64,000 nucleotides of DNA, taken from assembly GCF_013200955.2 (NCBI RefSeq), contig NZ_CP053697.2, positions 3,348,001 through 3,412,000 of the forward strand. The letters run 5' to 3'. Shown here one piece after another: positions 47,272 to 56,878 of this stretch; the stretch's first letter is position 1, and each line of letters starts with the position of its first letter. The notes below the pieces were generated by a model. It searched no databases and was not told the origin of the DNA. It was given only the letters and a program-made list of their open reading frames with translations. The DNA comes from Pseudomonas campi. Its GTDB lineage: Bacteria; Pseudomonadota; Gammaproteobacteria; Pseudomonadales; Pseudomonadaceae. The position numbers and the translations under genes were made by a program.

Positions 47272-47838
47272 TTAACCCAGCACCTTCAGAAGCGCCGCCA
47301 GCCAGGCCGGATGGGCGGGCCAGGCGGGCGCGGTGACCAGATTGCCATCGACGTGCACGCCGTCCATTGGCACTTCCACATACTCGCCGCCCGCCAGACG
47401 CACTTCCGGCGCGCAGGCCGGGTAAGCGCTGCAACCCCGCCCCTTGAGCACATCGGCGGCAGCCAGCAGCTGGGCGCCATGACATACGGCGGCAATCGGC
47501 TTGTTGGCGGCGTTGAAAGCCTGCACCAACGCGATCACCTGCGGATTCAGGCGCAGGTACTCGGGCGCGCGGCCACCGGGAATCACCAGGGCATGGTAAT
47601 CCTCGGCGCGCACCTGGTCGAAGCTGAAATTGAGGGCAAAGTTATGCCCCGGTTTCTCGCTGTAGGTCTGGTCGCCCTCGAAGTCATGGATGGCGGTACG
47701 CACGCTGTCGCCGGCCTGCTTGCCAGGGCACACCGCATGCACGCTATGGCCGACCATCTGCAGGGCCTGGAACGGCACCATGGTTTCGTAGTCTTCGACG
47801 TAATCGCCGACCAGCATCAGGATGTTCTTGGCTGTCAT
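47272..47838 (-). CDS. DJ-1/PfpI-family protein (protease I-like)
   Basis: 188 residues. Nucleophile elbow AVCHGAQLL (Cys about 115), an acidic Glu in the early loop (VGDYVEDYE) and GGRAPEYLR are those of PfpI/YhbO-type proteins. Members act as glyoxalases, deglycases or chaperones; which one applies is not clear. GGAGG lies before ATG 47838. The gene stands alone between repeat C and the thrC terminator. Confidence 0.9.
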   Translation of the reverse strand: MTAKNILMLVGDYVEDYETMVPFQALQMVGHSVHAVCPGKQAGDSVRTAIHDFEGDQTYSEKPGHNFALNFSFDQVRAEDYHALVIPGGRAPEYLRLNPQVIALVQAFNAANKPIAAVCHGAQLLAAADVLKGRGCSAYPACAPEVRLAGGEYVEVPMDGVHVDGNLVTAPAWPAHPAWLAALLKVLG

Positions 47839-47928
47839 GGCAGGGCCTCCGCTCCGGTTGAGTTGACCCTTGCAGTCTGTTCCCGAGCCAGCGATCGCGG
47901 GTAACAACCGGCTACTACAGACAGAAAA

Positions 47929-47950
47929 AACCCCGCACGCGGCGGGGTTC
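47929..47950 (-). terminator. Rho-independent terminator of hom-thrC
   Basis: On the minus strand, AACCCCGCCGCGTGCGGGGTT followed by TTTTCTG. Directly after thrC. Confidence 0.88.
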
Positions 47951-47967
47951 TCCTTGCAGCATTTGCC

Positions 47968-49377
47968 TTACAGCGGCTTGCCGCGGTTGCCGTGGGCAGC
48001 AACGAACTGCTGCACGGTCTTCAGGTCGTTGGCCAGCACAGTGCAACGCTCGTCGCGTTGGAACAGGTCAGCCAGATGTGGCGGCAGGGCCGGAGCCTGG
48101 CCGACTCCGGCCTTCTCCACCGCTTCCGGAAACTTGACCGGGTGTGCGGTGCCCAGGGTGACCATGGGAATGGCCATGCTGCGGCGGCATTCGCGCGCGG
48201 CACGTACGCCGATGGCGGTGTGCGGGTCGAGCAGCTCGCCACATTCGGCATACACCTGAGCGATGGTCTCGCAGGTCTCTTCGTCATTCACCGCCAGCGA
48301 GTCGAACAGCTTGCGCGCTTCGGTCCAGCGGTCTTCTTCGACACTGAAACCGCCGCCCTGCTTGAAGCTGTCCATCAGCCCGGCGATGGCAGCGCCGTTG
48401 CGCCCGTGCAGGTCGAACAGCAGGCGCTCGAAGTTGGACGAGACCATGATGTCCATCGACGGCGACAGGGTCGGGTGCAGATCGCCCTTCACATACTGAT
48501 TGCCGCTCATGAAGCGGTGCAGGATGTCGTTGCGGTTGGTCGCGACGATCAGCTGGCTGATCGGCAGGCCCATGTTGCGCGCCAGGTAGCCGGCGAAGAT
48601 GTCGCCGAAGTTGCCGGTCGGCACCGAGAACGCGATGGAGCGCGCCGGGCCGCCGAGCTGCAGGGCCGCGTGGAAGTAGTAGACGATCTGGGCCATGATC
48701 CGCGCCCAGTTGATCGAGTTGACTGCCACCAGACGGGTGCCCTTGAGGAAACCCTGGTCGGCGAAGCTGGCCTTGACCATCTCCTGGCAGTCGTCGAAGT
48801 TGCCTTCGATGGCGATGTTGTGGATGTTGTCGCCGAAGATGGTGGTCATCTGCCGGCGCTGCACCTCGGACACGCGGTTGTGCGGGTGCATGATGAAGAT
48901 GTCGACGTTGTCGCAGGCCTTGCAGCCTTCGATCGCCGCCGAGCCGGTGTCGCCGGAAGTGGCGCCCATGATCACTACGCGCTCGTTGCGCTTGGCCAGC
49001 ACGTAGTCAAGCAGACGGCCAAGCAACTGCAGGGCGAAGTCCTTGAACGCCAGGGTCGGCCCGTGGAACAGCTCCAGCACCCACTCGTTGCCGTTCAGCT
49101 GGCGCAGCGGCGCCACGGCGTTGTGGGCGAACACGCCGTAGGTGTCCTCGAGGATCTTCTTGAAGTCGGCATCCGGAATGCTGCCGGTGACGAACGGGCG
49201 CATCACGCGGAAGGCCAGCTCGTGGTACGGCAGGCCAGCCCAGGAGGCGATTTCTTCCTGGGTGAAGCGCGGCAGGCTTTCCGGCACGTAGAGGCCACCG
49301 TCACTGGCCAGGCCAGCCAGCAGCACGTCTTCGAAGTTGAGAACCGGGGCCTGGCCGCGGGTACTGATATAACGCAT
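47968..49377 (-). CDS. thrC: Threonine synthase
   Basis: 469 residues, the long gammaproteobacterial type. The PLP lysine sits in GPTLAFKDFALQ (about 112), with SGDTGSAAIEG and the phosphate-binding PTGNFGDIFAGY later. It converts O-phosphohomoserine to threonine. It follows hom by 10 bases and so forms the last two steps but one (kinase elsewhere) of the threonine branch. Confidence 0.96.
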   Translation of the reverse strand: MRYISTRGQAPVLNFEDVLLAGLASDGGLYVPESLPRFTQEEIASWAGLPYHELAFRVMRPFVTGSIPDADFKKILEDTYGVFAHNAVAPLRQLNGNEWVLELFHGPTLAFKDFALQLLGRLLDYVLAKRNERVVIMGATSGDTGSAAIEGCKACDNVDIFIMHPHNRVSEVQRRQMTTIFGDNIHNIAIEGNFDDCQEMVKASFADQGFLKGTRLVAVNSINWARIMAQIVYYFHAALQLGGPARSIAFSVPTGNFGDIFAGYLARNMGLPISQLIVATNRNDILHRFMSGNQYVKGDLHPTLSPSMDIMVSSNFERLLFDLHGRNGAAIAGLMDSFKQGGGFSVEEDRWTEARKLFDSLAVNDEETCETIAQVYAECGELLDPHTAIGVRAARECRRSMAIPMVTLGTAHPVKFPEAVEKAGVGQAPALPPHLADLFQRDERCTVLANDLKTVQQFVAAHGNRGKPL

Positions 49378-49387
49378 GTTCTTTCCC

Positions 49388-50692
49388 TCAGCCCAGTTGT
49401 TCGACGCGGATACGCACCACGCGACCGACCACGTCGCTCAGCGCTTCCAGCGCGGCGATGGCGTCGTTGACGCGGGACTCGACCACCCGGTGGGTGACCA
49501 GAATCATCGGTACCAGGCCGTCGTGCTCTTCGGCTTCTTTCTGCATGATCGATTCGATGTTGATGCCGCGCTCGGACAGGATGCTCGCCACCTGGGCCAG
49601 CACGCCCGGATGATCCTTGGCCTGGATGCGCAGGTAGTAGGCGCTCTCGCACTGCTCGATCGGCAGGATCGGGTGGTCGGACAGCGAGTCCGGCTGGAAG
49701 GCCAGGTGCGGCACGCGGTTGGTCGGGTCGGTGGTCAGCGCACGCACCACGTCGACCAGGTCAGCGACCACCGACGAAGCGGTCGGCTCCATGCCGGCAC
49801 CGGCGCCGTAGAACAGGGTGCTGCCGGCGGCATCGCCATTGACCATCACCGCGTTCATCACGCCGTTGACGTTGGCGATCAGGCGGTCGGCCGGGATCAG
49901 CGTCGGGTGCACGCGCAGCTCGATGCCGGCCTCGGTACGACGCGCCACGCCGAGGTGCTTGATGCGGTAGCCGAGGGCTTCGGCATAGTTCACGTCAGCA
50001 CTGGTCAGCTGGCTGATGCCCTCGGTGTAGGCCTTGTCGAACTGCAGCGGGATGCCGAAGGCGATGGAAGCGAGGATGGTCAGCTTGTGTGCGGCATCGA
50101 TGCCTTCGACGTCGAAGGTCGGGTCGGCCTCGGCGTAACCCAAAGCCTGAGCTTCCTTGAGCACGTCGGCGAAGGCACGACCTTTCTCGCGCATCTCGGT
50201 GAGGATGAAGTTGCCGGTGCCGTTGATGATGCCGGCCAGCCAGTTGATGCGGTTGGCAGCCAGGCCTTCGCGGATCGCCTTGATCACCGGGATACCGCCG
50301 GCCACGGCCGCTTCGAAGGCGACGATGACGCCCTTCTCGCGGGCCTTGGCGAAGATCTCGTTGCCGTGCACGGCGATCAGCGCCTTGTTCGCGGTGACCA
50401 CGTGCTTGCCGTTCTCGATGGCCTTGAGCACCAGCTCATGGGCCAGGGTGTAGCCACCGATCAGCTCGATGACCACATCGATCTCGGGGTTGTTGGCCAC
50501 GTCGAAAATATCGGCAGTGATGGGGGTGTTGCCGGTTGCGCATTTCGGGTTGGGGCGACGTGCAGCAATCTGCGCGACTTCGATTCCGCGCCCGGCACGG
50601 CGGGCAATCTCCTCGGCGTTGCGTTTAAGCACATTGAAGGTGCCGCCACCGACGGTACCCAGCCCACAGATGCCTACTTTGACCGGTTTCAC
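49388..50692 (-). CDS. hom: Homoserine dehydrogenase
   Basis: 434 residues from GTG 50692, matching the length of the Pseudomonas enzyme. NAD(P)-binding GICGLGTVGGG at the start, VTANKALIA, and the catalytic region EAAVAGGIPVIKAIREGL, GIINGTGNFIL; a C-terminal ACT domain (about 350-430, YLRIQAKDHPGVLAQVA) allows feedback inhibition by threonine. GGGGA precedes the GTG. It reduces aspartate semialdehyde to homoserine. It forms an operon with thrC. Confidence 0.96.
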   Translation of the reverse strand: MKPVKVGICGLGTVGGGTFNVLKRNAEEIARRAGRGIEVAQIAARRPNPKCATGNTPITADIFDVANNPEIDVVIELIGGYTLAHELVLKAIENGKHVVTANKALIAVHGNEIFAKAREKGVIVAFEAAVAGGIPVIKAIREGLAANRINWLAGIINGTGNFILTEMREKGRAFADVLKEAQALGYAEADPTFDVEGIDAAHKLTILASIAFGIPLQFDKAYTEGISQLTSADVNYAEALGYRIKHLGVARRTEAGIELRVHPTLIPADRLIANVNGVMNAVMVNGDAAGSTLFYGAGAGMEPTASSVVADLVDVVRALTTDPTNRVPHLAFQPDSLSDHPILPIEQCESAYYLRIQAKDHPGVLAQVASILSERGINIESIMQKEAEEHDGLVPMILVTHRVVESRVNDAIAALEALSDVVGRVVRIRVEQLG

Positions 50693-50804
50693 TCTGATTT
50701 CCCCATCTGCACTGCGTAAAACGGCCGGAGCAAGCCCCGGCCGCATAAAAGAGCCGCACATTACGAAGCGGCTCCCTATTAGTCAATCTACCAGCGACCC
50801 CGGA

Positions 50805-51530
50805 TTACTTGGCCTCCAGGGCAATTTTCGCCAGCTGCGGCGCCGGTTGATAGCCCGGAATCAGCTGGCCGTTGGCCAGAACGATGGCCGGCGTGCCATT
50901 CACGCCAATGGACTGGCCCAGCGCGTACTGTTTCATGACTGGATTCTCACAGGTGCCCGGCGGCAGCTCCTGGCGAGCCTTGGCCTTGTTCATCGCATCC
51001 TGGCGATCCTTGGCGCACCAGACGCTGGCCAGGCCGTTGTAGCCATGAGAGCCCTGACCCTGGCGCGGGAACGCGAGGTAGCGCACCTCGACCCCCAGGC
51101 GATTGAGCTCCGGCACTTCGCTGTGCAGCTTCTGGCAGTAGCCGCAATCGGTATCGGTAAACACGGTGATATGGGTCTTCGGCTGCTTCGGTGCGAACAC
51201 CACCATTTCGCTCAACGGAACTTCGTTGATCAGCTTGGCGATGCCTTTGCTTTCCGCTTTCTCGGTCAGGTTGACCGCATTGCCGTCCTTGAACTGATAG
51301 AGATTGCCCTGCAGGAGGAACTGGCCATCGCCGCTGGCATAGAGCAGGCGGCCACCCTTGAGCTGCACCTGAAACAGGCCGGTCATCGGGCTCTCGGCAA
51401 TGGCCTCGATCGGCAGATCCGGTTGCAGCTTGCTGAGCGTGGCGCGGATGGCTTGGTCAGGATCGGCCGCTTGGGCAATGGCAGCAACAAGGCCGAGCGC
51501 GGTGCCGGCAATAAGGCGGAAAACGGGCAT
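50805..51530 (-). CDS. dsbC: Thiol:disulfide interchange protein DsbC
   Basis: 241 residues. Signal peptide (about 1-20), N-terminal dimerisation domain, then the thioredoxin fold with CGYC near residue 128 and the cis-Pro loop GTPAIV. It isomerises wrong disulfides in the periplasm. It lies 112 bases before hom, in the order xerD-dsbC-hom-thrC known from Pseudomonas. Confidence 0.96.
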   Translation of the reverse strand: MPVFRLIAGTALGLVAAIAQAADPDQAIRATLSKLQPDLPIEAIAESPMTGLFQVQLKGGRLLYASGDGQFLLQGNLYQFKDGNAVNLTEKAESKGIAKLINEVPLSEMVVFAPKQPKTHITVFTDTDCGYCQKLHSEVPELNRLGVEVRYLAFPRQGQGSHGYNGLASVWCAKDRQDAMNKAKARQELPPGTCENPVMKQYALGQSIGVNGTPAIVLANGQLIPGYQPAPQLAKIALEAK

Positions 51531-51623
51531 GGGTTACTCCTGTCAACAGAGCGGCCAGCCTACCACAGAAGCCCTGCAGCGCCGATCACAGACGCTGGGC
51601 GGACGCTGTGAGGCGATAAAGAG

Positions 51624-52520
51624 TCAGCCGCGCGGATGGTGCCGAGCGTGCAGTTCCTGCAGACGCGCCTTGGCGATATGGGTGTAGATCTGCGTGGTCG
51701 ACAGGTCGCTGTGTCCCAGCAGCATCTGCACCACGCGCAGGTCGGCGCCGTGGTTGAGCAGATGGGTGGCGAAGGCATGGCGCAGGGTATGTGGCGACAG
51801 CGACTTGGCGATCCCGGCCACCCGAGCCTGGTGCTTGATGCGGTGCCAGAAGGTCTGCCGGGTCATCTGCTCGCCACGCAGGCTGGGAAACAGCACATCG
51901 CTCGGCTTGCCACCCAACAGGAAGGGCCGCGCCTCACGCACATAGCGCTCGATCCAGGCGATCGCCTCTTCGCCCATGGGCACCAAGCGCTCCTTGCTGC
52001 CCTTGCCGAAGACGCGCAGTACACCCTGACGCAGATTGACCTGCTCCAGGGTCAGCGAGATCAGTTCAGTCACCCGCAGACCGCAGGCATACAGGACTTC
52101 GAGCATGGCGCGATCACGCAGACCGAGCGGATCGTCCAGCTCCGGCGCCGCCAGGAGCGCCTCGACATCCGCTTCGGACAGGGATTTTGGCAGCGGCCGC
52201 CCAAGCTGTGGCAGATCGATCTGCAAGGTCGGATCCTCGCTGATCAAGCCCTCGCGCAGCAGGTAGCGGTAGAAGCCGCGCACACCGGAAAGAAAACGCG
52301 CGGTGGAGCGCGCCTTGTAGCCCTCGGCCAGGCGCCAGGCGAGATGATCGAGGATGATGTCGCGCCCCGCTCCCGGCAACTCCAGGCCACGCTCCTGCAG
52401 CCAGGCATGGAACAGGCCGAGGTCACTGCGGTAGGCATCGCGGGTATGCACCGACAGGCCTTTCTCCAGCCACAAGGCATCGAGAAAGCGATCCAGCAGA
52501 GGGTGATCGAGAACGGGCAT
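51624..52520 (-). CDS. xerD: Site-specific tyrosine recombinase XerD
   Basis: 298 residues, as in E. coli. N-terminal SAM-like domain (about 1-90), then the catalytic domain: Arg in ACGLRVTEL (about 148), HTLRHAF (about 244), LGHSDLSTTQIYTH with the nucleophile Tyr279. It resolves chromosome dimers at dif together with XerC and FtsK. It lies upstream of dsbC. Confidence 0.96.
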   Translation of the reverse strand: MPVLDHPLLDRFLDALWLEKGLSVHTRDAYRSDLGLFHAWLQERGLELPGAGRDIILDHLAWRLAEGYKARSTARFLSGVRGFYRYLLREGLISEDPTLQIDLPQLGRPLPKSLSEADVEALLAAPELDDPLGLRDRAMLEVLYACGLRVTELISLTLEQVNLRQGVLRVFGKGSKERLVPMGEEAIAWIERYVREARPFLLGGKPSDVLFPSLRGEQMTRQTFWHRIKHQARVAGIAKSLSPHTLRHAFATHLLNHGADLRVVQMLLGHSDLSTTQIYTHIAKARLQELHARHHPRG

Positions 52521-52611
52521 GGGCAGGGTTACACCAGAAACAGAGTCGCTAGTCTTCCACAGCTAGCGCCGTGACGGCCAGCAACCAGAACGGCTGAACC
52601 CAGCCTCGGCC

Positions 52612-53052
52612 TCAGCCGTTTAAGGTTTGCGCCGCAGCATCGGCGACAAACCCCGGCAGCACCGGAATCGGCTTGTTGTCCTCGCCCACGGCGACAAAGC
52701 TGAACACACCACTGACCGCCTTCTCGCGCCCGTCGTGGTACATGCTCTCGACATAGATGTTCACCTCGACCTTGAGGCTGGTAGTGCCGACTTTGATCAC
52801 CCGGCCAACCAGCTCGACGATGGAGCCGGCCGGTATCGCATGCTTGAAGTCGATGCGATCACTCGACACCGTCACCAGGGGCAGGCGGCAGAAGCGCGTC
52901 GCGGCGATGAAGGAGACCTCGTCCATCCAGGCCAGGGCGGTACCACCGAACAAGGTGTTGTGGTGGTTGGTGGTCGGCGGGAACACCGCCTTGGTCACGC
53001 GGCTTTCCGACAACTCGGTGCGCCGCAGAATCTCTTGCTCTCTCGGGGTCAT
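52612..53052 (-). CDS. Acyl-CoA thioesterase, hot-dog fold (YciA-like)
   Basis: 146 residues. VFPPTTNHHNTLFGGTALAWMDE (about 21-43) is the HHNTLFGG active-site segment of the YciA/BFIT type. The gene lies between xerD and the rplS terminator. Substrate range unknown. Confidence 0.92.
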   Translation of the reverse strand: MTPREQEILRRTELSESRVTKAVFPPTTNHHNTLFGGTALAWMDEVSFIAATRFCRLPLVTVSSDRIDFKHAIPAGSIVELVGRVIKVGTTSLKVEVNIYVESMYHDGREKAVSGVFSFVAVGEDNKPIPVLPGFVADAAAQTLNG

Positions 53053-53174
53053 GCCACTACTGCTCTCTGAAAGATGTGGCTGCCGCTGTGCTGCGCGGTG
53101 TTGTGCTGCTTATCACGCTGCCCGCTGGACAGATAGCGACTGCAGAACCTGCCGGTCGGCAGGCCCCAGAAACG

Positions 53175-53203
53175 AAAAAAGCAGCCCTAGGGCTGCTTTT
53201 TTC
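53175..53203 (-). terminator. Rho-independent terminator of the rpsP-rplS operon
   Basis: AAAAAAGCAGCCCTA with its complement TAGGGCTGCTTTTTT. Just after rplS on the minus strand. Confidence 0.95.
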
Positions 53204-53222
53204 CTGCAAGGAAAACGTCCGA

Positions 53223-53573
53223 TCAGGACAGTTTTTCCTTGATGCGTGCTGCCTTGCCGGACAGGTCGCGGAGGTAGTACAGCTTGGCTTTGCGCACGTC
53301 ACCGCGACGCTTGACGGCCAGGCTGTCAACCAGCGGGCTGTAGGTCTGGAAGGTACGCTCAACGCCTACGCCGTTGGAGATCTTGCGAACAGTGAAAGCA
53401 CTGTTCAGACCACGGTTGCGCTTGGCGATAACCACGCCTTCGAAAGCCTGCAGACGGGAACGGTCGCCTTCCTTCACTTTTACCTGAACGACAACGGTGT
53501 CGCCCGGGGCAAAGGTCGGGATCTCTTTGGTCATCTGCTCAGCTTCGATCTGCTGAATGATTTTGTTGGTCAT
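53223..53573 (-). CDS. rplS: 50S ribosomal protein L19
   Basis: 116 residues, full length. Signatures [40 protein letters not shown] and [15 protein letters not shown]19 lies at the subunit interface. Last gene of the rpsP-rimM-trmD-rplS operon. Confidence 0.98.
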   Translation of the reverse strand: MTNKIIQQIEAEQMTKEIPTFAPGDTVVVQVKVKEGDRSRLQAFEGVVIAKRNRGLNSAFTVRKISNGVGVERTFQTYSPLVDSLAVKRRGDVRKAKLYYLRDLSGKAARIKEKLS

Positions 53574-53613
53574 GCTGTGCTCCTAAGACAAACCACGGTT
53601 TGTCATCGATACG

Positions 53614-54357
53614 TTAACTATCGTTCCGCTGGCGGATGTATTCCTCCAGCAGCTTTTTTTCTTCTCCAGAAAGCGAGCGGCTATCCAGAAGATCAGCGCG
53701 GCGTTCCCAAGTCCGACCAAGGGACTGCTGTAAACGCCAGCGCCGGATGTGTTCGTGGTTGCCACTAAGCAACACATCGGGAACACATTTACCCGCATAC
53801 ATCTCCGGGCGGGTGTAGTGCGGGCAGTCGAGCAGGCCGTCGCTAAACGAATCCTCCTCGGCCGAATCTGCATGGCCCAATGCACCGGGCAACAAGCGTG
53901 TCACTGCATCGATCAGGACCATCGCCGGCAGTTCACCGCCGGAGAGAACGTAGTCACCGATCGACCACTCTTCATCGACATGTTCTTCGATGAAGCGCTC
54001 GTCGATACCTTCGTAGCGACCGGCGATGAGGATCAACGCCTCCTCGCCAGCCAGCTCACGCACTGCCGGCTGATTAAGCTGGCGGCCTTGCGGCGACAGG
54101 TAGATCACCTTCGCCTGCGCTCCGGCAGATGCCTTGGCCGCAGCCAGGGCGCCTTCCAGAGGCTTGATCTTCATCACCATGCCGGGGCCGCCACCGAAGG
54201 GGCGATCATCCACGGTCTGGTGCCGGTCATCGGTGAAATCGCGCAGGTAGTGGCAGTTCAACTGCAACAGCCCCTGCTTCACCGCACGACTGGTAATGCC
54301 GTACTGACTGATGGCGGCAAACATCTCCGGGAAGATGCTGATGACTTCAACGCGCAT
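53614..54357 (-). CDS. trmD: tRNA (guanine-37-N1)-methyltransferase TrmD
   Basis: 247 residues from ATG 54357. SPOUT-fold motifs: [43 protein letters not shown] (the knot). It places m1G37 in tRNA and prevents frameshifts. An alternative in-frame start at 54372 would add five residues. Position between rimM and rplS is standard. Confidence 0.97.
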   Translation of the reverse strand: MRVEVISIFPEMFAAISQYGITSRAVKQGLLQLNCHYLRDFTDDRHQTVDDRPFGGGPGMVMKIKPLEGALAAAKASAGAQAKVIYLSPQGRQLNQPAVRELAGEEALILIAGRYEGIDERFIEEHVDEEWSIGDYVLSGGELPAMVLIDAVTRLLPGALGHADSAEEDSFSDGLLDCPHYTRPEMYAGKCVPDVLLSGNHEHIRRWRLQQSLGRTWERRADLLDSRSLSGEEKKLLEEYIRQRNDS

Positions 54358-54386
54358 GGCACTCGCTCGCACAAGAGCCTGTCAGC

Positions 54387-54920
54387 TCAGAAATCAGCAT
54401 CCCAGTCGACCTGCATTTCGCCAGCGGCCAGATCGACCTTGAGCACACACTGCGCGGTATACGGCAGCAGGCGTTCGCGGTCATCCAGGCTGTCAGCGCA
54501 GGGCTTGACCACCATCACATCGTTGGCACCGGTCTCCAGCAGGTGGTCGATCTTGCCGAGCAGTTGCCCGAGCTGATCGATAACCTTGAGACCTTCGAGC
54601 TGGTACCAGTAGAACTCGTCTTCAGCCAGATCCGGCAGCAACGCACGGGGCACACAAATGTCGAAACCCGCGAAGGTACGTGCCACTTCGCGGTCATCGA
54701 GGCCCTTGAGCTTTGCCACCAGGATCTTGCCTTGCAAGCGTCCACTGAGCATCTCGACCTGCTTGACCTCTGCATCGCGCTTGAGCGTCCAATGCGGGTA
54801 ATCGAGCAGGTTGTCGATCGGATCGGTGAAGGAATAAATCTTCACCTCGCCACGCACGCCGTGCACCGAAGTGATCTTGCCGAGGACGATCAGGTCCTCA
54901 GCGGTCGGCGTCGTGGTCAT
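54387..54920 (-). CDS. rimM: 16S rRNA processing protein RimM
   Basis: 177 residues. N-terminal RimM beta-barrel (LGKITSVHGVRGEVKIYSFT), then the PRC barrel with DEFYWYQLEGLKVI and the ending GEMQVDWDADF. It binds S19 and helps the 30S head mature. Follows rpsP by 5 bases. Confidence 0.97.
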   Translation of the reverse strand: MTTTPTAEDLIVLGKITSVHGVRGEVKIYSFTDPIDNLLDYPHWTLKRDAEVKQVEMLSGRLQGKILVAKLKGLDDREVARTFAGFDICVPRALLPDLAEDEFYWYQLEGLKVIDQLGQLLGKIDHLLETGANDVMVVKPCADSLDDRERLLPYTAQCVLKVDLAAGEMQVDWDADF

Positions 54921-54925
54921 AGTAC

Positions 54926-55177
54926 TCAGGCAGCGGCCTTGGCAGCGTCCTTGAGCAGCTGAGCAACACGCTCAGACGGCTGGGCGCCTTGGCTCAGCCA
55001 GTAAGTGACGCGCTCCTGATTAACAGAAAGCTTCACTTCACCACCGTTGGCGATCGGGTTGAAGAAACCCACGCGCTCAACGAAACGACCATCGCGCGCA
55101 TTGCGGCTGTTGGTCACGGTCAGGTGGTAGAAGGGGCGCTTCTTGGAGCCGCCACGGGCAAGACGGATGGTTACCAT
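54926..55177 (-). CDS. rpsP: 30S ribosomal protein S16
   Basis: 83 residues, full length: [20 protein letters not shown] at the start, [14 protein letters not shown], and an Ala/Lys tail. ATG 55177 is the family start; an upstream in-frame extension is rejected. First gene of the operon. Confidence 0.98.
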   Translation of the reverse strand: MVTIRLARGGSKKRPFYHLTVTNSRNARDGRFVERVGFFNPIANGGEVKLSVNQERVTYWLSQGAQPSERVAQLLKDAAKAAA

Positions 55178-55252
55178 GTGAACATCGTTCCTGTAGTCGG
55201 TGCTTGCAAAACAAAAGGCACACTTTGAGGGCCTAGGCCCGAAAGGCCGCAT

Positions 55253-55280
55253 ATTCTAAGGATTATGCGGCCGTTTGCAA
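55253..55280 (-). promoter_or_regulatory. Probable sigma-70 promoter of the rpsP operon
   Basis: On the minus strand TTGCAA (55280-55275), 16 bases, TAGAAT (55258-55253), about 75 bases before the rpsP start. The downstream leader holds a GCCT/AGGC-rich hairpin. Confidence 0.6.
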
Positions 55281-55360
55281 ATCTCTTTTTGGCTCCACCG
55301 GTCGGCGTCGCCCTGCAAGCCAGCCAGGGCGGCCATGTACGGCATTTGCGGGCATGCCAC

Positions 55361-56737
55361 TCAGAGCTTGGGCATGCCGCCGCCGGGCATCATACCGCCC
55401 AGGCCGCGCATCATCTTGGCCATGCCGCCCTTGGCAGTGAACTTCTTCATCATCTTCTGCATCTGCTTGTGCTGCTTGATCAGCCGCCCAACATCCTGCA
55501 CCTGAGTGCCGGAGCCGAGGGCGATGCGGCGCTTGCGCGAGCCACTGATGATGTCCGGATCGCGGCGCTCGGCCGGGGTCATGGAGCAGATGATCGCGTC
55601 CATCTGCTTGAACTGCTTCTCGGCCGCACCCTGGGCACCGCTCATTTGCGACAGATTGACGCCACCGATGGACGGCAGCTTGTCCATCAGGCCACCGAGA
55701 CCGCCCATGTTCTTCATCTGCTGCAGCTGGTCGCGGAAGTCTTCGAGATCGAAGCCCTTGCCCTTCTTCAGCTTTTTGGTGAGTTTGTCGGCCTTCTCAC
55801 GGTCGAGGGTCTGCTCGGCCTGCTCGATCAGGCTGAGCATGTCACCCATGCCGAGGATGCGCGAAGCGATGCGATCCGGATGGAACGGCTCGAGCGCGTC
55901 GCTCTTCTCGCCCATACCGATGAATTTGATCGGCTTGCCGGTGATGTGGCGCACGGAGAGTGCGGCACCGCCACGGGCATCACCATCGACCTTGGTCAGC
56001 ACCACGCCGGTCAGCGGCAGCGCATCGCCGAAGGCCTTGGCGGTGTTGGCGGCATCCTGACCGGTCATGGCGTCGACCACGAACAGGGTCTCGGCCGGCT
56101 TGGTCGCCGCATGCACGGCCTGGATCTCGGCCATCATCTCGGCGTCGATGGCCAGACGGCCAGCGGTGTCGACGATGACCACGTCGATGAACTTGAGCTT
56201 GGCCTCGGCAATCGCCGCCTGGGCAATGGCCACCGGCTGCTGACCGCTATCGGACGGGAAGAAGGTCACGCCGATGTCGCTGGCCAGGGTTTCCAGCTGC
56301 TTGATCGCCGCCGGACGATAGACGTCGACCGATACCAGCATCACCGTCTTCTTCTTGCGCTCCTTGAGGAAGCGCGCCAGCTTGCCGGCGGTGGTGGTCT
56401 TACCGGCGCCCTGCAGGCCAGCCATCAGCACCACGGCGGGCGGGGTGACGGCGAGGCTGAGATCCTCGTTGGCCGCGCCCATCAGCTCTTCCAGCTCGGC
56501 ACGGACGATCTTCACGAACGCCTGACCCGGCGTCAGGCTCTTCGACACCTCGGTGCCGACCGCGCGATCCTTGACCTTGTTGACGAAGTCCTTGACCACC
56601 GGCAGCGCAACATCGGCCTCGAGCAGGGCCATGCGCACTTCACGCAGGGTGTCCTTGATGTTGTCTTCGCTCAGCTTGGCCTTGCCGGTGACATGGCGCA
56701 GCGTCTGTGACAGGCGGTCAGTAAGGTTTTCGAACAT
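55361..56737 (-). CDS. ffh: Signal recognition particle protein Ffh
   Basis: 458 residues. N domain (about 1-90), G domain with GLQGAGKTTT (about 104), DTAGR and TKVDGDARGG, then the methionine-rich M domain with SGSRKRRIALGSGT for 4.5S RNA binding. It takes nascent membrane proteins to FtsY. Start ATG 56737 with AAGGAA 7 bases before. Located upstream of rpsP and divergent from the CcsA-like gene. Confidence 0.97.
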   Translation of the reverse strand: MFENLTDRLSQTLRHVTGKAKLSEDNIKDTLREVRMALLEADVALPVVKDFVNKVKDRAVGTEVSKSLTPGQAFVKIVRAELEELMGAANEDLSLAVTPPAVVLMAGLQGAGKTTTAGKLARFLKERKKKTVMLVSVDVYRPAAIKQLETLASDIGVTFFPSDSGQQPVAIAQAAIAEAKLKFIDVVIVDTAGRLAIDAEMMAEIQAVHAATKPAETLFVVDAMTGQDAANTAKAFGDALPLTGVVLTKVDGDARGGAALSVRHITGKPIKFIGMGEKSDALEPFHPDRIASRILGMGDMLSLIEQAEQTLDREKADKLTKKLKKGKGFDLEDFRDQLQQMKNMGGLGGLMDKLPSIGGVNLSQMSGAQGAAEKQFKQMDAIICSMTPAERRDPDIISGSRKRRIALGSGTQVQDVGRLIKQHKQMQKMMKKFTAKGGMAKMMRGLGGMMPGGGMPKL

Positions 56738-56878
56738 GCGCTTTCCTTTCAGCGGGTCTTGCGGCAGGTCGCGGAGTATAACCAAGTGCCCGAGTCACCG
56801 ACACCGCCAGCGGTCTTTCGTGAAATGCTTCTTATATGCCAAACTCACGACCTTTCGGGCCCTGCGTTACAAGGACTT